DNA of 64,000 bases from Argentina anserina (Eukaryota > Streptophyta > Magnoliopsida > Rosales > Rosaceae). The translations under genes and the position numbers were made by a program. This document shows positions 24,886-38,711 of the stretch, piece by piece; the stretch's first letter is position 1; each line of letters opens with the position of its first letter. Below the pieces are notes generated by a model. That model saw only the letters and a list, made by a program, of their open reading frames with translations, searched no databases and was not told the DNA's origin. The DNA lies in the NCBI RefSeq assembly GCF_933775445.1, contig NC_065872.1:22506001-22570000 (forward strand), read 5' to 3'.

Positions 24886-26343
24886 TTTATGGCTATTTTA
24901 TGACGCCGACAACCCCTTTTGGGTATGTCTAGGCAATAACGGTCCTTGTATTTGGATATGGTGAATAACATTTGAGGGTCTAAAACCCATAAGTAACGTT
25001 ACACGGCTATTTGAGACTATATCAATGTACTTGCCGTGCTTTAATTGTCTCTATATTCTTATTTGTGAATATGTTAAAGAGACGTTGAGTGTATAGCTAA
25101 ATGAAAGCTATTAATTGATTTAGTTTTTAATCCATTGTGACTATGATGACTAGATCATCACATAGAATCAAGAGCGGTTTAAATGTTTGAGTTTAAATGC
25201 CTTATGACATTATGATTCAAGTCACATACTTTTATGCATTAAGAGAGCAATTGAACTTATAAAATGGTTTTTGGCATAGTAGTTGTCTACGTTGTTGAGT
25301 TAACAACAAAACCATAAATAAAATTGGTGAGACGATAAGCTACTTGAAGACAGTACTTATGCCAATGTGTATCACCTAATGTATTGCTTCTAATGATGTA
25401 GCACATTTATGAGTCGAAAATAGTGTGAATTGTATTCTTTTACGATACTATAATTCAGAATATTGAATCGAAGACTCGTATAAGCTATTATTTTGAGCGA
25501 AGAAGTTAAACGCATCAATAAAATCCTCCAAATTAATGGAGATGCATTATTAAGTGCATAAGTCCCCTCTATGATCCTGCATTAACTATGCTCAATCTTC
25601 AAGCCTATTCCTTAGCAAAGTTTAGGAGTGGCATACACCCACATACGCTAAAGAGAATGAGACATAAGATGGAAGCCCAAATTGGCTTATCATGATTCAG
25701 TTTGATGTCAAATCATACATACTCTGTTTAAACAAAATTCCAACATTGTAGATTGGCCTATATAGAAAGTGCTATCCGGTAGTAATTGATGGTGATGATT
25801 GATCCATGTCGCCGCCAAAGCCTCCTGGAAAGCCATATGATCTAGTTTTAACAATGAGATAGGTCATTGGTCAGGTAATGCCAACACCGCATATGTAAAT
25901 CCTATCGATTATACCTTTACTAGCCGTAGTGAGAAAGAGAAGAGTTTAGACTCACCTTATGGTGCAAACTCTCTGACAAAACACCCTGGAATCAAATATG
26001 AGACGGTTTGTCCTCATAATACCTTGTCAGTTAGGTGTTTTCCAAAACAACTGAATTTGCAACTTGTGATCACATATTATCTCTGTTGGGACTAAGTTAA
26101 GAGATGTAGATAAAGATTCTGAATTGATTGGTTTTAACCTAATTCAAGTGCCTCTAGACCACAGAGCGCGATAATTTGATTAAGGTAGAGATATTAAAAT
26201 GAAGTGTGATGGAGTCTTGATGAACTAAGAGCCAAATGCTGCAATTCCTAAGCTCCTTGCTTAAAATTCAGGGCTCACCATTTTGACCATCCAATCAAAT
26301 CTTTTTGACCGGATAATGCAGAAGAATTCACTTTGAAGACTTT

Positions 26344-26857
26344 TTATTGCATAGCTGGGATAGATGTTGAACATCCCGTAACCCCATGTTCATTCTGTAA
26401 AATGGATGAGCAAGAGTCACAATTAAGTAGTTATAGCTTATAACTTATAGCTAGGGCCCTTGTTAGGCATAAGTAATTTACCCATAACTGTCTGGGGATA
26501 TGCAATATTGCATGCAGCTATACTTAAGAATGAAAGGATCTTGAGAATACTAGGTCTCGAAAGTGATGACCATTATTGATGATGTTATTCATCGGTTTAG
26601 GGTTTATTGCATAGCCTGGATAGATGCTGAACCTCCCGTAACCCCATGTCCATTCTATAAAATGGATGAGCAGGAGCGACAATTAAGCAGTTATAGCTTA
26701 TAAATTATAGCTAGGGCCCTTGTTACGCCTAAGTAATTTACCCATAATTGTCTGGGGATATGCAATATTGCATGCAGCTATACTTAAAAATGAAAGGATC
26801 TTGAGAATACTAGGTCTCGAAAGTAATGACCGTTATTGATGATGTTATTCATCGGTT
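26344..26857 (+). repeat. Direct tandem duplication, 260-bp period, in copy A
   Basis: The block 26344-26597 is repeated at 26604-26857 with only scattered substitutions (for example AACATCCCGTAACCCC and AACCTCCCGTAACCCC). Each copy contains the integrase motif text, so the duplication arose within the element. Confidence 0.88.
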
Positions 26858-27938
26858 GGCCAAAGGCAATATGGATATTAAACCGATGCTTACAAGTATT
26901 CCATGAATCAGTCGAAGTCATGAGAAGACGTGTTTTCGCTGTTTGAGCGATGATAAGTCTTCAGAGATGAAACTCCTAATATTTAAGTATGATATGTGTA
27001 TGCATGTACTTGTTGTAATATACTTGACTCAACATCTCATTCAGTTTAAACTCATAAGGCCAAGATGATGGCTGAGTGTGCCCACACATATGTCAATGTT
27101 TGATCACAACATGTTATGACATCAAATCCTATATCCCAACACAAAAGACACTTTAATGAAGCGATTTCAAAATCTATCTAGATTCGTAGGTCAGCTTCCA
27201 CAGGACGTATATGGCAGCTCACTTGTTGGAAAATAATGAATTTGGTACCATTATAAAGCGCTATGTGTCTACTTTCGAAGAACACTAACCATTTGACCAA
27301 ATATATAACATTGAATAAGTTATAGCTTTTTAGTAAAATAGGACGGATCTGTCCAGATACTGCAGATGAATCAACTTCGACAGAGCTTTGTGTTCAGTTT
27401 AGAACGAACTAGGTTATGAATCATATATCACTGGAACGCCACGAGTGTCTACTTTCCAGAACGTTTTATAGTTCATCCATACATATTGTATCAAAGAATT
27501 TATGACTGTTTAAGTGTGTGAAGGTCATACCACGCGTGAATCTATTTTTCATTGTAACCTCTTGTTTTGAGTTATTATGTAATTCTCTTTCTTTTTATCT
27601 ATGTACAGATAACTATACATGTTTGATTTAAGAATGTTTGGTGAGATTTGATGTTCAAATCATTGACCCATTGCTATTTTTGAAGAATGTGATGAGCGTT
27701 CGTATACGCTATTTATCTAAACTCTGAGATTGAGTTACCGATGAGGAGGAGTTATTTTGCAGACTTCAGGGGGAGTCTATACCACATGTTATCTTCAATT
27801 GTAGTTGGTGCGTTGTGCTCTTTTTCCCTTCGACCAAGTTTTTTATTTTACCAAGAGGTTTTTATTTTGCTTGGCAAGATTTTTACTGAGGCAATAGTAT
27901 TGCACCATGAAACATTAGGATCGCGATACAAGGGAGAG

Positions 27939-28110
27939 TGTTGTAGGAGAATTATTCTCTGTAATCTTCTGGTGTATCTTGTCCTAATTAGTATAGGTTA
28001 GTTTAGATAAAGAAGGATATATAATCCCTGAATCTTCGAGATACTCAATGTAATGCCTATATAAAGGACTCCCTTATCAATGAATAAAATTATGCTTGAT
28101 GCGTATTACA
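27939..28110 (+). repeat. 3' LTR of copia copy A
   Basis: Starts TGTTGTAGG right after a polypurine tract. It aligns with the copy B LTR through GGAGAATTATT, ATGCCTATAT and TTATCAATnAATAAA. The end near 28110 is not fixed. Confidence 0.55.
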
Positions 28111-29190
28111 TTATTATGTTATATTTTTATAAAATAATTTAGAACCGTTCATTAATAAAGATAAAATTACTTTTACATTTTTTAAATGACATGACGTAAT
28201 CTCAATATGAGACATCAAATTCAGCGTCTCATTGAGACGCCAAAACATTTTCGTTATCAAATTATAGTGCAGTACTTCCCTAGTGTTAATTTATTTACTT
28301 GATGTATCACCACATAAATGTATCATAAACGATTCTTTTCATGACACTCTAATTTCAAAAAGAGAGAGTCGGTCACTTGGGAACCTCCTCCTTGCATGCA
28401 TTCGTGCACTCCAGCTCTTCTTCTTTAATAACCAACGTTGACGTATGAATCAAGGCCGATCGAGTTCATCTTGAAAATCAGAACATAACCATCTTTTCGT
28501 TTTGTTTTCTCTTCAACTTTCTTTACGGTCCGTCCAATTCCGAAGCAATATATACAAAAACGTAACCATGCATTGATTGATACCAATAGTTTCAATCATA
28601 CACACGAATTTGTCCACCAGATATAACTTAATTCTTGCTTTCACATGGGTAATAGGTCTGGTCGAACATCATAAGCTTTCTATATATCCCACATACTTTT
28701 CTCTACACTAAGCAATGTCTAAAGTATATAAAGAAACAAACCCAAGAAAAGCTTAGGTTGATAATATTTCAGTCGTCCATTGGAGCTCTTTCTAGTGATA
28801 ATTACAACCTTTCAATTCACAAATTTCATTTCATTGATCAGCGAGCTCTCTATTATTGAGAGACCGGCCGAGTACGTTATAATAATTTCTGATATCGGAT
28901 AAATTTGTGTGCCAATGCAATTGAACAAAACATTTGGTCAAAGATTCATTTCTCCAACTCTATCTCTTAATAATCTGATTGATCTATCTTTACATTCAAT
29001 TATTTAATATTTTAAGTACTCATGTATGTTGCTTTGAATCTTAACCTTTTTCATGTAATATATTTGGCTAATAAAATAAAATTCATGGATGCATGCATAA
29101 GAATACATAAGAATACATAATTACTTAAAGGAGAATACATAGGAATGGAACATAAAGCCTAAATGCACTTGCCTCTTTTTTGAAAGTGTG
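28111..29190. other. AT-rich spacer
   Basis: No gene, element end or regular repeat is recognised between copia copies A and C/D. Confidence 0.4.
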
Positions 29191-30269
29191 GTTTCCATAA
29201 AAAAGTTATTTATTTTTAGTGAAATTAGACATGCAGCGAAGGTAAATCATGACGACAATTTTTTTTTTTGGGTCCTTAATGTATGGACCCGAGCCGATGA
29301 TAAGTGGATTAGTTTGTGTCAGGACTCGAGCCTTTTTTCGAGGCTGCAGTCCGTGGAACCCGTTGTCTCCCCTTTTTATTGGAGGGGATCCGAAATTGTC
29401 GCCACACCTCCACTATAAGTGTCGTTGCCATTACCTAGTCTGTGCACCATGGTGGCAGAAACCTACTCGTAAACTTGCAGGAACATTTGCAGCAGGTATG
29501 TTTGATATCTTCACTTATAGAATATCAGAGAAGGAGTCAGACATCGATCAATTCTTCCACCTTCTATAAATGCAAACCATGTTGTACTTTAATCTCAACT
29601 TGAAATGTGTGGGGATCATAATGAGACATAGTGCAGGCTAATTACGTTAAAACCTAACATTTAACTAGAAATATCTTGTTCTCATCTCCCCATAACGGTG
29701 AAAAGTATGTCTCATCAAAGTAAAAATCTGCAAATCTAGTAGTGCAGAGATCATATGTTTAATGTACAATATAGAAGATAATCGTTGGAGCTTCATAATC
29801 AACATTAATCGTCTATGTAGATCTATATGTTTACGTAGTGGAGGCATAATTGGCATATAAGCCGCACAATCAAAAATTGGTAGATACGAAATGTCAGTCA
29901 TATCAAGTCACCACCAAGTACACGATAACAAGTTGACTGGTTTTGGGTTTGAAACAAATTAGTACAGTGATAGGAGCACAAAGTGTGACATTCTTAATGT
30001 GATTATGCCCTATTCTTACTCTTTGTTACCTCTTATTTAGTATGTTTTAGTTTCTTTTGTATGAATAAGTGTCTAGGTAGAGCTTATATCAATTATGAGT
30101 GAATTGATGATGAAATCGTACTAAGTGTTAAAAATCCTTGTTGAGATATGATTCCTTGTTCGAGTAGGATTCATCCTTTCGTATTTCTTTGTTTCTAACG
30201 TACTTATTGTTATTAAGAAATACAAATCCATGTTGGAGAAAGAAAGAAATCCTAGTTCCACAAGGAAAG

Positions 30270-30960
30270 GAGAAGAAGATATGTACTTAAAAGCCCAATC
30301 CATGCAAGAATCAAAATGCTGTCAAGATTCGTAATCCAACTTCGACAGGCTCCCCTAGATAGCTCCGGTCGAGTTAGAAGACGTACCTTATATGGATAGA
30401 AGCTGTGTGAGTCTAGTTTCTGTAGGATTTGGAATCAAATCAATATCTTATTCCTACATGGAGATATGACCGAATCATTACTCGGAGGTCCAGTGAGCTT
30501 GGCAGAATTATCTCAGCCATTGACTTGCTTTTGATCCAAGGGCTATGAGGGAAACTTGAGACCTTGTTTCTCCTGCATATAGAGCATAAATATGTATCAG
30601 AATCTCTATAAATCCCTGCACCAAAGAATGTCAAAGAAGACATGCAGCAAATTAATGAGAAGAGGTAAGAAAAATCAAATATGGCTGCAGCAATTAAAGA
30701 CTTTTTCTGCCTCCCTAATTCAAGAGAAGAAATTTGTGCAAAATAAATCAGCATTAAAAGAGGAAGAAGATATGCAATTAATGTCCAATCCTTATAGAAA
30801 TCAGAATTCTAGCAGTGTAGATCATCCAACTTTGACGGGCTCCCCTGGATAGCTCAAAATGATTGAGAAAATGCATGATATATTGATGAAAAGATATGGG
30901 AGTCTATTTTAAAATTCCATTGGAATCAACTCAATATCTATTTTCTAGAGAGAGTTATGG
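30270..30960 (+). repeat. Internal direct repeat within the solo LTR
   Basis: The block around 30340-30475 (CCAACTTCGACAGGCTCCCC, TCAAATCAATATCTTATT) recurs at about 30828-30960 (CCAACTTTGACGGGCTCCCC, TCAACTCAATATCTATTT). The period is about 480 bp and the copies have diverged. Confidence 0.6.
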
Positions 30961-31074
30961 CTAGAATAAGGCATAAAGGTCAGATCTGCCGAATTGAGAA
31001 AATCTAGGAAACCTCAACCAATTTGGTTTCAACTTTGTGGATTTTGTGGCCAGCCTCCATTGGGTTTCTTCCTC

Positions 31075-31082
31075 TATATATA
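31075..31082 (+). promoter_or_regulatory. LTR TATA box
   Basis: TATATATA within CCTCTATATATAGAACC. It is followed by an A/C-rich leader with CATTCACCAAGAACC, the same arrangement as in the second LTR. This is the likely U3/R border. Confidence 0.45.
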
Positions 31083-33419
31083 GAACCTCAATTCCACACA
31101 AAAACATCATCAACCTTGCTCACAAGACTTGCCAAAGCTCTGCCCAAACACTTTCATTCACCAAGAACCATAGAATCCGAATTCACCACCCTTCACCATA
31201 TTTTCTATCCAAAGCTTGGGATCCTAGGATACCATACTCTTGAAGAGTTCATGCTACCTCGGTCAGGAACCTTGGGAGGAGAATTATAAAGTGTAACTCT
31301 ATGATCTTCATGTTTAGTTTTCGGGTTTTTATGTTCTTGTTCTTGGATGATTTATGTTTAGGTTTTGTTAAAGTTATTTTTATTCTTGTCTATGAGATAT
31401 TTGTAACTTTTGAATGACATGATGAATTAAGGTTTTCGATTTTAATTCAATAATTTTAGGTTTTATGCCATGAGTTTCTGTTTATTTATTTAAATGATTT
31501 TTCGGTGTGTTCTTACTTACGTGTGTGATTGATACCCGGAAGTTGACGTTGCATGTGTAATAATCCAAAGTTATAAACGATTTTGATACTTGGGAGTTGA
31601 TTAATTGTTTGTTGTTTCTCACCTTCACCGATTATTGCCTAGGTTCGGTTAGACTTGTACCTTTGAATATGTTAATTTCTTTATGTGATACGTAATTGCA
31701 TGATGAATTGGTATGTTAGATTTCGAATGAGGCTGGGGCTGAGTTCGAATGTGTTAAAGTGTCATTGAGTTAGGAACGTTGGGAGGAACTTAACTACATA
31801 ACCTATTTTAGGATGTATAATGAACCTTACGACATGAACTTAAATGAGATTAGATTTTGTTACCTTTGTTCTTATGTTATTTGTTTGGTAATTGCTTATG
31901 TGTTAATTGGTTGATCACATGTATATATTAGTTTAGGTTTATTTTCTGTTTGATCCGAAATATATCTCAAATCTTTCAAACTCTTATGAATTTGTTGTTA
32001 AATGTTTGTGATTCCTTACCCTGGTTGGATCCCCGGTTTGTGAATGATACCCTCTTGCTTTATACTACTAACGATGCTTACAAGGTTAATATTGATCTCG
32101 AGTAATCAAACCGATCATACAGCTGCATGCAATATTGCATCACCCCAAACAGATGGGCAAGTTAGTATGCACTAGGGCCCAGGCTATAAGTTATAACCGC
32201 TTAATCGCTGCCTATGCTAAACCGTTATGAGAATGAATGTGATGAACATGATGTTCAACATCAATCCTAATTGACATGCAATAATCATTAAAAAGCTTCG
32301 AATTTTAAAATCTCTTGCATTATCCAATATAATAGACTTATTGGATAGTCAGGGTGGTGAGCCATTTGCTTAATAATTTATGCAAGGAGCTTTGATTGGA
32401 ATTGCAGTATTAAGAGTAGACAATAGATTGATGTGTGATCAACGTGTTGATGCATCAGTCAGAGCCGTAAAGTAACAAAATGACATGCACTCTTGTGTCA
32501 ATGGTCCACAAATATCTCCCTAAATCCTTTGTAAGAACGAAATGTTATGTGTATTGTCAACTGCAAATGAAGGTCTAGCCTTGAACTTTGTGAATGTGCA
32601 AGTTTTTAAAAACGAGCGGCATGAATTAGAGATCGCAATAAATGCATCACAAAGTTTAGTTGGCTTTGTCACAGCCTTACAACGTGGTAGAATAGGCAAG
32701 GTTGTGCCTTTGCTGTGCACAAAGGCGACGGTGACATCATTGTTTTAGATGAATTTTGAGTTTCCCAATTGGATTTTAGGCCTGAAATACGTGTGAGCAC
32801 ATGAATTTTTAAAAATACTGAGCATCATGTCATGTCCAAAGTGATCAAGGAGGTCATGTCATGGCTTATAAGCGCTAGAATTCTAGAAATATTGAGCAAC
32901 TTCATACAATTATATTGTTTTTAATGTAGTAAAACACAAACCACTATGGACACGAGAGTGCGTACGACTGCAAAAATTAGAAGTAACACAAAGATATTCA
33001 ATTTCATTATCAACATGGGTATTCAATCAAACATCATTAGCATGAATATCCTTGAAACTGAGCAAGGTTCGTTTCCCATAAGGAGCGTAAAGAGCGTCAG
33101 CTACTATGACCTTTTTACCGTTAGGTTACCAAAATTTTGCAACACCACGACAATAGATCGTAGATTTCAATCAAATTAAACAAGTCACAGAGGATTTATA
33201 AGGCACAAAATCCATGAATAATTGCTTATTCCTCAAAAATGTGTGGGTAGTTCCATAACCTACCAAGCAATTGATCTTGCTAATGGACATCTACAAAGAA
33301 TTTGTAAAAAAAAAAGTTTTTAAACAAGACATGGAGAACATTCTCTAGTTTAGAGAAAAATAGATAGAAAAAGGTCAAAATAAATTGTGATCCCTTCAAA
33401 AGTGCATAGCAACATCATA

Positions 33420-34740
33420 ACATTATGAATTCACATAAGAACATAACTAGCTCTGACAAACCCGCTTCTGGATTTGCCCTTGAAATTTGAGGTCGACCTG
33501 TGTAGCTATAATTAGATAATATTTACATTGAAAATTCGGCATAACTTCCCTTAAAAATGGACTACCCCAAGTGTAAATCAAATAAAACACTTCTAATAAT
33601 ACACCTATCCACGAAACTCCCAAATAGGACCTCTTGTCCCTCATAAAAAAAATCCACCACTAACCCAAATTATGAAGGTCACTAGCCCAACTATTAGAAA
33701 CTAAGAATCCCGTATCCAGCTTATGGTTACATCAGAGCATGAGCTACTAAATCAAATTAAGTACAAAATGCAAAAGGTACGAAAGGAACAAATCCTACAA
33801 GTCCGAGAGGATGATGGTGGATAAGGAGAATGCATCAACGTGGTGTTGTCTGACCTTAGTGAAATCTACCACCTGAGAAAAACTAAAAATCAAAGAGCTC
33901 TAAGAAAAACATAGGAAAACGTGAGACAAGTTCAGTGAGAGGACAAAATATAATTATAAAACTATAGCTCAAGAAATTCGCTCTTTTTTTTTCAAAATCA
34001 TTTCTCTTTCGCAAATCTTTATGCATGCAATAATCATATTAAAGAAAAGAATATCGTACTATAAAACATAGCAATGCTTTCAAGGACTTAAACATAAGGT
34101 AAAACTCATAACAAAATATAATTTATGCCATAATATAAACTCATAAGTAAAGGAATGAACTGAAATATAATGATTACACATCTTGCAACTTGAACTACGA
34201 AATAACTTCAAATACTACCAAACATGTACCCAAAACTAAACTAGTTATGCACCTAACATGACCAGCTCAAAATAGGCAGAGCGTGGCGGACAACTGGTCA
34301 TGCACTTATATTAAGTGAACTTAACATAAGCAGAACATGGAAGAGGGAGAATAACTGGTCATGCACATGTGCGCATCAGGCAAAGCAGGGGATATAGACA
34401 AGCACTTGTGCGTCCATTGATACACAAACAGAGTGTGGAGGTATATATGCACATAACTGAGAGTGAGTTGTCGATCTAGAATTGCTGCAGTTGGGTACCT
34501 GTAAGGTATATAAAAAAAAGGGTCTTATTTTACTTTCTCAAAATAATGATTTTCTTCCTTTCATTTACATTAAAAATCTTAAAATTTTGTAATTAACTAA
34601 CCAAGAAAAATGGTTTAAGAATTTCCTTCCTCTTTCCACTAAAACAAGTAATTTATTTAAATCCAAGTAACTTATCCAAGAACACAATATAAATCATAGA
34701 AAACACTTAAAGCCATATAATATATATATATATATATAAA
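33420..34740. mobile_element. Possible Ty3/gypsy LTR fragment
   Basis: Phrases such as AAAATTCGGCATAACTTCCC and GGAGTACAAGGTACGAAAGG-like text resemble LTR sequence of plant chromovirus elements, from memory only. No ends, duplication or coding domain are visible. A TA dinucleotide run lies at 34721-34738. Confidence 0.3.
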
Positions 34741-34743
34741 TAT

Positions 34744-34957
34744 TGCAGGATAATGAAATGAGAATAATAACAACATAATGGAACATAACGTAACTCTTTA
34801 TTGATTGATAATGAGACCTATATATAGGCATTACATACGCAGTATCCTGAAGAATCAGAGATTCATATCTATTACATTAAAGCATAATACACTCCAATAT
34901 GGAAACCTAAATAGGCTAAGATACACACAATGATAGAATAATAATTCTCCCGGAGCA
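34744..34957 (-). repeat. 3' LTR of copia copy B
   Basis: On - it begins TGCTCCGGGAGAATTATTAT directly after the polypurine tract and ends near TTATCCTGCA, 214 bp. It contains CCTATATATAGG and TCAATCAATAAAG. It aligns with the copy A LTR. Confidence 0.55.
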
Positions 34958-37900
34958 CTCCCCCTTGTGTCGCATGCCTAGGTTTCATGGTGCACATAAC
35001 GTTGCCTCGGTAAAAACCTTGTCAAGCAAAATAAAAACCTCTTGGGTGAAAAATAAAATCTTGATCAAAAGAGAAAAAGAGCACAACACACCATATACAT
35101 TTGATAGCATTATGTGAGGTATACTTCTCCTGAAGTCTACGAAACAACTCCCCCTGATTATTGACATAATCATGGAGTACAAAAACAATGTATACAATGT
35201 TTATTACTTCTTCTCAAAATTAGTCTTGGGCTAATGACTAATCATTAATCTTGCGACACATCCTTAGATCATACATGCTAGACATAGCCAAACTTTGATC
35301 TTAGGAAATAAGATTGCATAACAACTCAAAACTTGCAATCAAAATCAGATTCCCGCTTGGAATGACATTCACACACTTAGATGACCATAACATCTTCTTT
35401 ATAATAGCTATTAGTGAACCGTAAACGTTTCTAGAAAATAGACACCCGTGGATTTCTAATGACATAAAATTCACAATCTAATTAAATCGAAGCAGTTCAC
35501 AGTGCTCTGTCGAAGTTGACTGACTAGCAAATTCCCGGACAAAACTGTCATACTTTGTGAAAACCGCCATAACTCACTCAATATGACATATATAATTGAA
35601 GCTGTCTTATAGGTCTCGTTGAAATTGACCTACGAAACTGAACAGTTTTTGATTCCACTTTCAATGTGTCTTTCACAATGGAATAGGGGAATGGACCAAT
35701 GAATGACTGATTTTGATCCGAAACGGAACCGTATACATACTCTATGCTGCCAGTGTCGACTGCTACACCAAGGCGTACATTGATGTTGTTAGAGCTATTG
35801 ACAGCGTTGGTGTGGATATGATTTGTGTTAGTTCCCTAAGCGTAGAACCTGACCTATGTCAATGGAACAATTCAAGTCCAATGACGATGCATAGGCGCAT
35901 AGTTAATTACATCATAATGAAAGCAATAGTATCCCAACAACACTTACATATATGAATCTATAGCTCATTGTGTCTCTTCATCATCTTAACGTATACTAAA
36001 AATAGAGAGTCCAGAATTAGCTTTCATATGAACACATATGGGTTTGAGTTCTTGCAATTGATTGTACTACGTTCTCTCGAACGTCGCAATCTAACTACAT
36101 AAGCTCTCCGTGGTCTAGAGGCATTTAATTGAGCAATTAAGGTCTTTCAGGCACTTTCATTTCTGCGTCAAGATCCCTTTACAGATATGCTATGACCACT
36201 ATCATATGCTGCAAATCAGTTTTCATGGACACTACTACTGATCAAGTAGCGGAAAACAATTATGCCCATAACGAGAGAATATAACTCATCGTAGTCAATA
36301 CTTAGGATAATGAGACAATCTTTGCGCCATAAGTGTTGCAAATATCACATGAGTTCAACATTCTTATTACACTTACGAACAAAGACTAACATAACAAGTC
36401 TAGTTCAGCCTATATTGATTCTTTCCACTTCGGTCAAGTTGCTCATCGTTAATACTTTACAATAAAATAAGAGCATAAACCAATACATCATCAATCATGG
36501 GAGATCAATCCATTAACACACGCGCACATATATGATCAATTGAGATATTTCTTTTGTTCTCTAACATCAACAAAATGAATCTTACCGTCCCACATAAACT
36601 TAGTTGATAAACATGTTCAGAGAACATCTATTGATGATGGGCGGAATATTTGAGCCTACGTACTTCGCTTTTTTCTGGTTTTTGATTCTAGAGAATTTGA
36701 TGGTCTCTCCCTCTTCCGGGTAGGAGCCAAGACCAAAGTTATGATCCTTACTAGTCCATCCTTGTGTTTGCCATCCTTGTTTTGTGGTGTAATACCACGG
36801 ACATCGACAATACCACAACGTACGATGGTGTCATCGCCGACTTCCTTCCCACAATCAGGGATGGTGCCAATGGTGAAAGGACCAGGTCATATGAAATTCT
36901 CCCATATTTTGAGAGTTCCAACCTTACCGGCACATCACATCATTTATGTGCGATCTTGTCACTTTTGCAATATCGGTAAAGTCATTGAGCATTGAATCTT
37001 TGATTTTCTGGAGGACAATAATGTGTTGCAGTTCTTGCTTGCTCATAGTAGTGTGGGATCTTAATGAGACATAATGCCATATCTCCCCCTAATGACGGGA
37101 AGTATGTCTCACCAAAGTGACTGTCTGCGAATATCGCAAGATAGAGATTTACGGTTTTAGATTAGAAATAGCGGACAAGTGTTGGTGATTCATAATCATA
37201 ACCAACAAAATATACTTGAGCGTTTCAAGTAGACCCATTTGGATAATAAAGTAGAGGTACATAAGCAACTTAACAAAATAGGTGTTCATGAAAAAAATTT
37301 TGGGATCATATCAAGGAACCATCGGCTACGCACTAAACGTTGGTTAGTTGTGGGTCTGAAACAAATAAGTGTGACTTCATGCAAAAATATTACACATCCC
37401 CATGCAAAGACCGATAGGTTAGTACCCATAACCAAATCATACCCTTTGCTAGATCATACTGTGATTGAACATAAGGAACTAACGTAGTCATCAAAGAATG
37501 GAGGTGAACGCTCCAACGTAATCCAATCAAAAAGTTTTGAGAGGATGAGAAAGGTGGTGAACCTTTAGTATGATGATTATGGTTAAAAACTTAACAAATA
37601 CAACACTCCATGTAGATAGAAAAGTGACGTGTGACCAACACGTCGATGCGTTTAACCTATACCATAAAAGTATCGAATGAAAAGGTCCACATTCAGTTGA
37701 ATAGGTCCGCAAACTATCACCTTAGATACATTGTAAGAATGAAATATTTCCTGATATATCCTTAATGTAGGAGGGTTTTTCTCCTATGTAACTAAATAAA
37801 TAGGTTTTGTAGAGCAAGAGATGGCATTGAGAATTGCCAATTAAGCATTATGAATATGTTGGTGTGTCACACGCAATATAGGTGACGTCTTAGTGTATGT

Positions 37901-38036
37901 CATACACATGATATGAACATATCATATTCTCAAGGATCAAACCTAGTAGTAAAGGCACGTATAGCCTTTGAAAAATCAAACCAAATGCATGCATGGAAGA
38001 TGAAAGTCACGTAGTGTCCCTTCAGCTAGGGGTGTG

Positions 38037-38711
38037 CAAAGTGCGGTGCGGTACTGACTGGGGGTACAAGCATATCCAATCCATTTTAAATGGTTTGATA
38101 ATTTTGTAAACCATATCTAGTATCCAGTTTAGTCAAACTGTTTATTCGGGTAAACCACATTTTTGATGCGATTTTAGTGCGATTTTAGTGCGATTTCGGA
38201 TAAGCCACTTGTTTTCACATATTAAATTGAAATAAATAAAGTCATTAAGTCTCTGAATAATATTATAAACTAAAATACTAACAAAGTTTTGAAAGTAGAA
38301 ATCTTTGAATAATACTACATAATAATGTCTCTTAAGTCTGGAAATATACTAGAATATAAAAAGCAAAGAGCGAAAGAAAAACAAAGTGATAGAAGAGATA
38401 GAATTTAATCAATTTAGAATGGTAATCATGCGGTTTAGAGCTTTAGAGATATGGTTTTGTTACTATTAGAGTATTAGTGTATTACTATATCACCATGTTA
38501 TTGTTAAATAAATAATAAAAATAATTATTTATTTTAAACCAGTACGGTTCAGTTTTTATCCGGTTTGGAAAATGTCTAATCCTAATCTAGTCCATTTATA
38601 GCTGTTTTGGCATTTTCATGATGCTAATCCAATTCACATAAAACGGTGTGATTCGCTATCCGGTTTAAACCGGTGCGGTACCACATTTCCGGTAAAAAAT
38701 GCACACTCCTA
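38037..38711. mobile_element. hAT-type MITE inside copia copy B
   Basis: The left end TAGGGGTGTGCA and the reverse complement of the right end, TAGGAGTGTGCA, match at 11 of 12. The next 45 bp on each side are GGTGCGGTACC-rich and partly inverted. The flanking octamers CCTTCAGC and TCTTCATC match at 6 of 8, consistent with an aged 8-bp hAT duplication. No coding sequence. Confidence 0.68.

Larger units (their letters stand above)
25560..28110 (+). mobile_element. Decayed Ty1/copia element, copy A (3' portion)
   Basis: Integrase-like text occurs twice on +: CTGGGGATATGCAATATTGC at about 26492 and 26752 translates to the copia integrase motif WGYAILHAA. The end has a polypurine tract AAGGGAGAG followed by an LTR starting TGTTGTAGGAGAATT at 27939. 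The 200 bp before that LTR, including the GACTTCAGGGGGAGT block near 27760, match copy B in inverted orientation. Reverse transcriptase and RNase H were not found between integrase and the 3' end, so the copy is internally deleted. No long frame survives. The left limit is approximate. Confidence 0.6.
29968..32117 (+). mobile_element. Solo LTR (TGATAGG...CCGATCA), 2150 bp, inside copia copy C/D
   Basis: TACAG flanks both ends (29963-29967 and 32118-32122), the 5-bp duplication made by LTR integrases. The ends are TGATAGG and CCGATCA, so the LTR opens with TG and closes with CA. No internal domain or second LTR is present, hence solo. It is related to the LTR at 43955-45537: both start TGATAGG(A/T)GCAC, share a TCTATATATA promoter block near the middle, and end with comparable text. 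The long LTR and TGATAG/CTATCA ends resemble plant Tat/Athila-type Ty3/gypsy elements (from memory). Confidence 0.85.
29200..33300 (-). mobile_element. Decayed Ty1/copia element, copy C/D, split by a solo LTR
   Basis: Two minus-strand segments, 29200-29967 and 32118-33300, belong to one copy. The right segment carries the integrase motif text (GATGCAATATTGCATGCAGC on -, 32122-32141). The left segment continues with the linker after it: the minus frame 29901-29665 reads DCAAYMPIMPP and later HRRLM, echoing the copia GCAVYVPI.PP and RRLG.YVG signatures. The junction is filled by the solo LTR 29968-32117 with a TACAG duplication. Further right, 32440-33240 aligns by eye with copy B at 37640-39250. 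No intact frame remains. Confidence 0.6.

Noticed and set aside
34721..34738. TA run as a promoter TATA box
   Set aside because: Simple dinucleotide repeat at the edge of an LTR with no gene downstream.
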